Of a stretch of DNA of 64,000 bases, positions 59,044 to 64,000 are shown piece after piece. Below the pieces are notes generated by a model. The model was not told the DNA's origin and made no database searches. It worked only from the letters and a program-made list of their open reading frames with translations. The DNA is from Planctomycetota bacterium (GTDB lineage: Bacteria > Planctomycetota > Phycisphaerae > Phycisphaerales > UBA1924): NCBI GenBank assembly GCA_030950285.1, contig JAUZRR010000012.1:62001-126000 (forward strand), in the 5' to 3' direction. Each line of letters begins with the position of its first letter. Position 1 is the stretch's first letter. The translations under genes and the position numbers were made by a program.

Positions 59044-59346
59044 ATGCCCACCTACGTCTACGAAACCATCGACTCCAACGGCAACGGCACCGGCGAGTGC
59101 TTCGAGGTCATCCAGGCGATGAGCGAGGATGCGCTCACCAAGCACCCCGAGACCGGCAAGCCCGTCCGCCGCGTGCCTCAGGTGCCCAATATCGCTGGCA
59201 AGTGGTCGGAAATGAAGGCGAAAAGCCAGCTCTCGAACAAAAACCTCGACCGCATGGGCATGACCCGATACGAAAAACGCGGCGACGGCTACTACGAAAA
59301 GACCGCCGGCAAAGGGCCAAACACCATCCACCGCCCGCCGGACTGA
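59044..59346 (+). CDS. FmdB-like protein without zinc-ribbon cysteines
   Basis: A 100-residue protein starting MPTYVYETIDSNGNGTGECF, the pattern of the FmdB/DUF2199-like zinc ribbon (MPTYEYRCxxCG), but the CxxC pairs are absent: only one Cys remains. GKPVRRVPQVPNIAGKWSEM then a Lys-rich tail follow. FmdB proteins are thought to be regulatory in formamidase operons; this variant could not bind zinc that way. Start fits TACCCT five bases upstream. Confidence 0.72.
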   Translation: MPTYVYETIDSNGNGTGECFEVIQAMSEDALTKHPETGKPVRRVPQVPNIAGKWSEMKAKSQLSNKNLDRMGMTRYEKRGDGYYEKTAGKGPNTIHRPPD

Positions 59347-59369
59347 CCACGCCCGCGCCGGATCGCTGC

Positions 59370-59891
59370 ATGCCCAGCCCCACGCCTGAATCCGACGACC
59401 CGGCGAACACGCCCGCCCGCGCATGGCTCGCCGCCGCGCTCGATCCACAGATCTCCGGCGAGCTCGAGCTGGTCTACGAACATATCGCCCGCGCGGTCGA
59501 CACCCGCAAGCCTGTCTGCAACTCCTCCGGCCGTTGCTGCAACTTCGACGCATGGGGGCACCGGCTCTATGTCACCGGGCTCGAAGCCGCGTACCTCTTC
59601 ACCCGCCTGCCCCAGCTGCGCGACAAACCACTGACAACTGCCGACATCACCACGGCCCGCACCGCCGGCGGCTGCCCGTTCCAGCTCGCCCTGCTCTGCA
59701 CGGTGCACCCGATCCGCCCGCTCGGCTGCCGCACCTACTACTGCGACGAATCCTCGCAACAATGGCAGCACGACCTCACCGAAGAGCAACTCCGCGAAGT
59801 GCGCGCGATCCACAATCGGCACGATCTCGACTACCAATACGGCGAGTGGCGCGACATGCTCGAACAACTGCTCGGCACCCAAGAGCCCTAA
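59370..59891 (+). CDS. YkgJ-family cysteine cluster protein
   Basis: A 173-residue protein with the metal-binding YkgJ/UPF0153 pattern: CNSSGRCCNFDAWGHRLYVT, then GGCPFQLALLCTVHPIRPLG and CRTYYCDESS. Members coordinate Zn or an Fe-S cluster; cellular role not established. It starts 24 nt after the FmdB-like stop. A degenerate hairpin repeat follows its stop. No histidine-kinase or flagellar genes adjoin. Confidence 0.85.
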   Translation: MPSPTPESDDPANTPARAWLAAALDPQISGELELVYEHIARAVDTRKPVCNSSGRCCNFDAWGHRLYVTGLEAAYLFTRLPQLRDKPLTTADITTARTAGGCPFQLALLCTVHPIRPLGCRTYYCDESSQQWQHDLTEEQLREVRAIHNRHDLDYQYGEWRDMLEQLLGTQEP

Positions 59892-59912
59892 GCGTCAGCG
59901 CTGGACCGCGCC

Positions 59913-59937
59913 AGAGCCCGAAGCGCAAGCGAGGCGT
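59913..59937. repeat. Degenerate hairpin-repeat arm after the YkgJ gene
   Basis: GAGCCCGAAGCGCAAGCGAG-like arm keeping the GCAA core but with an impaired stem. It lies 22 nt past one stop and overlaps the end of the convergent glycosyltransferase gene (stop 59940). Confidence 0.6.
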
Positions 59938-59939
59938 CT

Positions 59940-62390
59940 TCACCCACCCGCCTCTGCGCGTCCTTTCAACTGATACCTCCCCCACCGCAGCCGCATCAAC
60001 CTCCGCCACGCCCGCCCGTCGGGCCGCACATTCCGCGGCAACGGCGGCTTCGGCGTGCCCCACCCCTCCGCCGCCCCGCACAGCGTCGCCCACTGCCGAG
60101 AAGCCGAGAAGCCGCTGAGTTTGTGCGCCCACGCCCACCCGGCCAGCGCACCGATCAACCCGCTCATACCCCGCCCGTGCCTGCGTGCGAGCCATATCCA
60201 GTTCCGCGTCGCAAGACGGCACCACCGGGCGCTCTTCCTCGCCGCAGCGGGTGAATCGTGCTCGCACCGCCACGCCGGATTGCAATGCACCCCGAGCCCT
60301 GCGCCGAGAATCTTCATCGCAAGATCGGTGTCGTTGCGGTAAAGAAAGAACCGTTCTTCGTATCCACCCACCGCGCGCCAGACCGACCGCCGCACGAGGT
60401 TGCAGCACCCCATCACCGGCCAGTCGTCGCACGGCGAGGTCATCCGATCGGCAAACGGCCACTCGCTCTTCCCCATCTTCGGATGCACCGGCACCAGCGT
60501 GACCGCGCCCAGGTCGGGCCGCGCGCCGAGCAACTCGACCGCCTGCGTGAGCGCCTCGGGGTCCGGCCTCGCGTCGTCGTCGAGGATGAGCGCCAGCTCG
60601 CCGGACGCCGCCTCGACACCACGGTTGAACCCCGCGATCGCTTCGTTCCCGTCGCGCGTGAGCAACGTCACCCAGGGCATGTGCTCGCGGACCGCCCCGG
60701 CCGAGCCGTCGGTCGAGGCGTTGTCGACGACGATGATCTCCGCGCCGCTCGCCGAGCCGGCCGAGTCTTCCCCGCCGCGCAGGCGTGTCAGCGTTTCCAG
60801 CAACGCCTCCCTGCGGTTGTAACTCAGCACCACGATCGACAGGCCGAGGCTGCCGATTTCCCTCGGTGTGCGCTCGACCGGTGCCAACGCCGCGGCCGCC
60901 TCGACCCCGGGCAACACCGACCGCCTTGCACCCCGCACGCCAAGCCGCAGCGAATACCACCCCCCGCGCACCATGATCCCGACACACCGCGCCATCGCAC
61001 CGAAGCGCGAGACACGCCGCACCACGAAGCCGCCGCCAGCGCACTCGATCATCGTCTTTGCCACAAACCAGTGCGCCGGCGAACCCTTGGCGGGCACAAT
61101 CGCCACGCCGAACCGAGGGCCGGCGACCGCCCGCCGCAGCATCGCCGCGATGCTCCGCGTCGGTGCCCGGGAAGCTTTCTCGGTGACGTAGCCTCGCGCT
61201 TGCAATGCCTCGAGCACGCACACACGATCGGCCGCGTTTAGTTCCTTGCTCCAGTCGATCAGCAGCCCGCCGTCGCCCTCGCCCGTCTCGGGCAGCGCGG
61301 CCGCGAGCGTGTCGAACGGCCGCATCCCCTCGGTCTTGGGCAGGTCGCTCGGCAGCCCGCTGACCATGCCCCGCACCGCGTCGCGCAGCCCCCGCATGTG
61401 CAACGCCACAATATCAGATCGCCCCATCAGCTCCTGATTTACCGCCCGCAACACTTCCCGTGCTGCGCGCCGGAACCGCACCTTCCACCCCAGCCCGAGC
61501 GCGTCGATCGGCCCGAACGCATTGCGCGCACCAAAGTAGCGAGGCAACGTCGAGAACCGATCAAACCGCGGGTGGCTCGCGACCGCATCAACCAGCACCG
61601 CCACACGCCCGCCGCCCTCGCGCGCCAGCCGCATGCACCACTCCACGTCGTCAGCATTGAGAAACACCTCGGGCATCAGCCCGACCCGCCGCACCGTCCC
61701 GGCCCGAACCAGCACGCAACACGCCGCGACGTACTCACAGTCAATCGTGCGCAAACCCTCACCGCCGTCGGCATCATCCCCACGCGCCAGCCCGGGCACA
61801 CGCTCGTGCAACGCGCTATACCGACCGCGCAATCGATCAAACTTCCCGCCGACCTCCTGCACCTCTCCTGACTCGGTGTCGCGCAACACCGGCCCGAGCG
61901 CAACCAGCGAATCGTCAGCCTCCATCGCCCCGAGCAGCTTGGCGAGCGTGTCAGGCTCGACCCGCGCGTCGCTATCGACAAGCCACAAATACTCCGGCCC
62001 GCACCCATTCTGCTCATCAACGCACGCAAGCGCCATCGCCATCCCCGCGTTGTACCCGCCCGACCCGCCGGTGTTGACCGCCAGCCGCACGACACGCACG
62101 CCGATCGTGCTGCCAAGGTCCGGCACCTCCAAAGGCTGCGCCGAGGCGTTGTCCACAATCACCACCGACAGCTCGATCCGCACCCGCTCGGCCGCCGCCG
62201 CGCCGCGGTCACCCTGGCACCCGACCTCTGCTTCTAACGCACACGCCGCCAGGTCCGTCGCGAGTGTCGCCAGATCATCCGGCCGATTGAAGCAAGGGAC
62301 GATGGCCGCAACCCGCACCGTGCGCACGCCAGCCTCGACCCGGACGGGTCGGGCAAGCGGGCTGATCGTGGCGGCCTGGGAGTGGTCCAT
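59940..62390 (-). CDS. Double GT2-family glycosyltransferase
   Basis: Two GT-A family-2 domains in one 816-residue chain. First domain: VRTVRVAAIVPCFNRPDDLA, VVIVDNASAQPLEVPDLGST, VNTGGSGGYNAGMAMALACV and LWLVDSDARVEPDTLAKLL (DSDA metal motif). Second: LSIVVLSYNRREALLETLTR, EIIVVDNASTDGSAGAVREH, LALILDDDARPDPEALTQAV. The linker (about 300-480) and a C-terminal W-rich region are unassigned. Likely builds cell-envelope polysaccharide. The ATG at 62390 is supported by TACACT six bases upstream; the earlier GTG start lacks such support. Confidence 0.86.
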   Translation of the reverse strand: MDHSQAATISPLARPVRVEAGVRTVRVAAIVPCFNRPDDLATLATDLAACALEAEVGCQGDRGAAAAERVRIELSVVIVDNASAQPLEVPDLGSTIGVRVVRLAVNTGGSGGYNAGMAMALACVDEQNGCGPEYLWLVDSDARVEPDTLAKLLGAMEADDSLVALGPVLRDTESGEVQEVGGKFDRLRGRYSALHERVPGLARGDDADGGEGLRTIDCEYVAACCVLVRAGTVRRVGLMPEVFLNADDVEWCMRLAREGGGRVAVLVDAVASHPRFDRFSTLPRYFGARNAFGPIDALGLGWKVRFRRAAREVLRAVNQELMGRSDIVALHMRGLRDAVRGMVSGLPSDLPKTEGMRPFDTLAAALPETGEGDGGLLIDWSKELNAADRVCVLEALQARGYVTEKASRAPTRSIAAMLRRAVAGPRFGVAIVPAKGSPAHWFVAKTMIECAGGGFVVRRVSRFGAMARCVGIMVRGGWYSLRLGVRGARRSVLPGVEAAAALAPVERTPREIGSLGLSIVVLSYNRREALLETLTRLRGGEDSAGSASGAEIIVVDNASTDGSAGAVREHMPWVTLLTRDGNEAIAGFNRGVEAASGELALILDDDARPDPEALTQAVELLGARPDLGAVTLVPVHPKMGKSEWPFADRMTSPCDDWPVMGCCNLVRRSVWRAVGGYEERFFLYRNDTDLAMKILGAGLGVHCNPAWRCEHDSPAAARKSARWCRLATRNWIWLARRHGRGMSGLIGALAGWAWAHKLSGFSASRQWATLCGAAEGWGTPKPPLPRNVRPDGRAWRRLMRLRWGRYQLKGRAEAGG

Positions 62391-62396
62391 CGGGCA

Positions 62397-62402
62397 AGTG
62401 TA
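62397..62402 (-). promoter_or_regulatory. -10-like TACACT, leaderless start of the glycosyltransferase
   Basis: Minus-strand TACACT ends six bases before the ATG at 62390. Confidence 0.45.
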
Positions 62403-62453
62403 GAACCACCCAGCCTCAGACACCGCCGCAGGACGCGAGCCCGGCACCCCCCG

Positions 62454-62459
62454 TACAAT
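62454..62459 (+). promoter_or_regulatory. -10-like TACAAT, leaderless start of the antitoxin gene
   Basis: TACAAT, one of the best matches to consensus here, ends five bases before the ATG at 62465, and no Shine-Dalgarno is present. Confidence 0.5.
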
Positions 62460-62464
62460 ACGCC

Positions 62465-62773
62465 ATGGTGCCTCTGATCCGTGACAATCTGGATGCCATC
62501 ATCGAGCTCTGCCGGCAGCACAAGGTCCGCCGCCTGTTTCTTATCGGTTCGGCAACCGGCGAGGGTTTCGACCCCGACCACAGCGATGTGGACTTCCTCG
62601 TCGAGTTCGAGCCACACGAGAGCGCCGGGTATAACGATGACTACTTCCAGCTTCTTGAGGGGCTCAAGGCTGTTCTGGGGCGAGAGGTTGATCTCATCGA
62701 AGCCCACGCCCAGCGAAACCCGTACCTTATTGCCTCCCTCAACCGCACCAAGAAGGTGCTCTATGCGGCCTGA
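62465..62773 (+). CDS. MntA-type nucleotidyltransferase antitoxin
   Basis: A 102-residue minimal nucleotidyltransferase. GSATGEGFDPDHSDVDFLVE (28-47) has the GS and paired Asp (D41, D43) of the MNT fold; a second part VLGREVDLIEAH carries a third acidic site. MntA antitoxins AMPylate or simply bind the partner HepT. It overlaps the HEPN gene by 11 nt, the standard order. Start is probably leaderless. Confidence 0.9.
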   Translation: MVPLIRDNLDAIIELCRQHKVRRLFLIGSATGEGFDPDHSDVDFLVEFEPHESAGYNDDYFQLLEGLKAVLGREVDLIEAHAQRNPYLIASLNRTKKVLYAA

Positions 62774-63146
62774 CGAACGAGACCTTAAACTGCTCTGGGA
62801 TATGGTCGATGCTGCCAGACTGGCCGTCGTCTTTACCGCTGGCATCACCAAGGGCGAATACCTCGACGACCGAAAGACCAGATACGCAACCGAGCGGGTC
62901 ATCGAGATCATCGGCGAAGCAGCCCGTAAAGTCTCCGACGAGACTCGTGCCCTCGCCCCCAACCTCGCATGGGGTGCGATCGTCGCCACACGACACATCC
63001 TCGCGCACGACTACGACGAAGTGAACCACGATCACACTTGGCGCATCGCCACAATCCATGCGCCCGAGTTGATCCAACTGATCCAGCCCATCCTCGACAC
63101 CAACCCCCCCGGTCCCGATGCCGAGAAGGACCTCGCCGAACCATGA
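62763..63146 (+). CDS. HepT-like HEPN toxin
   Basis: A 127-residue all-helical HEPN ribonuclease. R77-HILA-H82-DY84 gives the R-x4-H-x-Y active-site motif; RYATERVIEIIGEAARKVSD holds the other helix pattern. Expected to cleave RNA unless neutralised by the MNT partner encoded immediately before. Its stop overlaps the purB start as ATGA, so toxin and purine gene appear translationally linked, which is unusual. Confidence 0.9.
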   Translation: MRPDERDLKLLWDMVDAARLAVVFTAGITKGEYLDDRKTRYATERVIEIIGEAARKVSDETRALAPNLAWGAIVATRHILAHDYDEVNHDHTWRIATIHAPELIQLIQPILDTNPPGPDAEKDLAEP

Positions 63147-64000
63147 CCAGTTCCTACGACACCTACACCTCCCCTCTCGCCGCCCGCAATGCCAGCCCGG
63201 AGATGCTGCGGCTGTGGTCACCCCGGCACAAGTTCAACACTTGGCGGAAGATTTGGCTTGCGGTTGCTGAGGCACAGCATGAGTTGGGGCTGCCGGTCAG
63301 CAAAGAGCAGGTCGAAGAACTCCGTGCTGTCGTCAACCGCCCCGGCGGCATCACCGACGAGGAGATGCACGCTGCTGAGAAGTATGAACGCGACCTCCGC
63401 CACGATGTCATGGCCCATGTCCACGCCCTCGGCGATTCGTGCCCCAAGGCAAGGCCGATCATCCATCTGGGGATGACGAGCCAGGATGTGGTGTGTAACG
63501 CGGACGCATCAGTTGTTCACGACGCATCACGATTGGTCTGCACCAAGCTCGCACGTATCGTGGCTTCGCTGAGCACATTTGCCGAAGAATGGACAGGCAC
63601 GCCCACGCTCGGCTTTACGCACTACCAACCCGCGCAACCACTCACGGTTGGGCGGCGCGGTGCCCAATGGGGCTATGACCTATCGCTGTGTGCATGGAGG
63701 CTGCAGAAGACGCTTTATAACCAGGTACAGGCGCGGGGTTTGCAAGGAGCCACCGGCACGCAAGCGTCCTTCCTCGCGCTCTTGGGCACAGCAAAGAAGG
63801 TCGACCAACTCCAAGAGCACTTCATGCGCCGGTATGCGAAAGCAACCGGCCGACACTTTGCCGATAAGCCAAAGCTCGGAGGTCTTATTACGCACACCCT
63901 CACCGGACAAACCTACCCTCGGGTCGATGACACCTTCATCCTCGCCGACCTGGCCTCCACCGCATCTGTCCTCCACAAGATCGCCACAGACATCCGCCTC
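63143..64000 (+). CDS. purB: Adenylosuccinate lyase, 3' end beyond the window
   Basis: Purine-biosynthesis lyase; 286 codons are visible. ASPEMLRLWSPRHKFNTWRK, EKYERDLRHDVMAHVHALGD and ARPIIHLGMTSQDVVCNADA match the family, and GFTHYQPAQPLTVGRRGAQW holds a catalytic His. The order and wording resemble the human-type ADSL (SPLAARNASPEM) more than Bacillus PurB, by memory only. It starts four bases inside the HEPN gene's end. Bases here look less GC-rich than the rest of the window. Confidence 0.93.
   Translation, partial: MTSSYDTYTSPLAARNASPEMLRLWSPRHKFNTWRKIWLAVAEAQHELGLPVSKEQVEELRAVVNRPGGITDEEMHAAEKYERDLRHDVMAHVHALGDSCPKARPIIHLGMTSQDVVCNADASVVHDASRLVCTKLARIVASLSTFAEEWTGTPTLGFTHYQPAQPLTVGRRGAQWGYDLSLCAWRLQKTLYNQVQARGLQGATGTQASFLALLGTAKKVDQLQEHFMRRYAKATGRHFADKPKLGGLITHTLTGQTYPRVDDTFILADLASTASVLHKIATDIRL

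Noticed and set aside
1-64000. tRNA, rRNA, CRISPR, IS element or prophage
   Set aside because: No cloverleaf, rRNA stretch, regularly spaced repeat or transposase/integrase was seen. The repeated palindromes are irregularly spread and lie at gene ends, unlike CRISPR.

Overview
The window is GC-rich, almost fully coding DNA that most likely comes from a planctomycete of the class Phycisphaerae. The best markers are a giant exported enzyme opening with the planctomycete LEPR-XLL-type anchor (FEHLESRVLLSAG, 46100-46140), a prepilin-like methylation domain of the kind abundant in that phylum, many exported proteins of no known family, a Maf-like flagellar glycosylation protein with NeuA, NeuB and NeuC enzymes, and an FlgM-like protein. 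The phylum call is an inference from gene content; there is no rRNA or marker phylogeny here. I see no rRNA, tRNA, CRISPR array, IS element or phage.

Layout. 1-4410 (-): 5' part of a very large DUF4011-type helicase, cut by the window edge. 4453-8041: efflux adaptor (-), then rnpA, yidD and a TetR regulator (+). 8138-14279: RNase R, an NDUFA9-like reductase, an ABC ATPase and two exported or membrane proteins. 14399-20643: Zn alcohol dehydrogenase, uppP-serA (4-nt overlap), a SpoU methyltransferase, a cysteine-less thioredoxin-fold protein and trmL. 20908-24170: small lipoprotein, peptidoglycan amidase and a Ser/Thr kinase-phosphoesterase pair. 24205-27069: a three-gene exported module behind a promoter whose spacer is a C15 tract. 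27128-34396: lone atpG, kbl-like enzyme, degenerate HD-GYP protein, M42-like peptidase and a MacB/Lol-type ABC transporter. 34524-45790: HDOD protein, then the nonulosonic-acid/flagellin-glycosylation cluster (Maf fusion, neuA, neuB, an EEP lipoprotein, neuC), and flgM. 46079-50029: the giant glycoside-hydrolase-like protein. 50263-62390: ROK kinase, ispE, Nif3-like protein, a phosphodiesterase, a membrane-anchored BRCT-like protein, LpxL-like acyltransferase, a receiver protein, small proteins, and a double GT2. 62465-64000: HEPN-MNT toxin-antitoxin pair overlapping purB, which runs off the right edge.

Three window-wide patterns stand out. (1) A family of 25-nt hairpins (8-bp stem, usually a GNRA-type GCAA loop), mostly in inverted pairs, sits just 3' of stop codons and never between divergent genes; compensatory stem changes suggest selected structure. 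(2) Many genes without a Shine-Dalgarno have a TANNNT box 5-10 nt before the ATG, the signature of leaderless mRNAs; genes with a good ribosome site usually lack it. (3) One of these promoters has a perfect TTGACA -35 and a 19-nt spacer that is mostly C15, a plausible phase-variation switch for the exported module at 24205-27069.

Product names come from reading motifs by eye. Start sites were moved where a ribosome site or a -10 box argues for it. I could not run any homology search.
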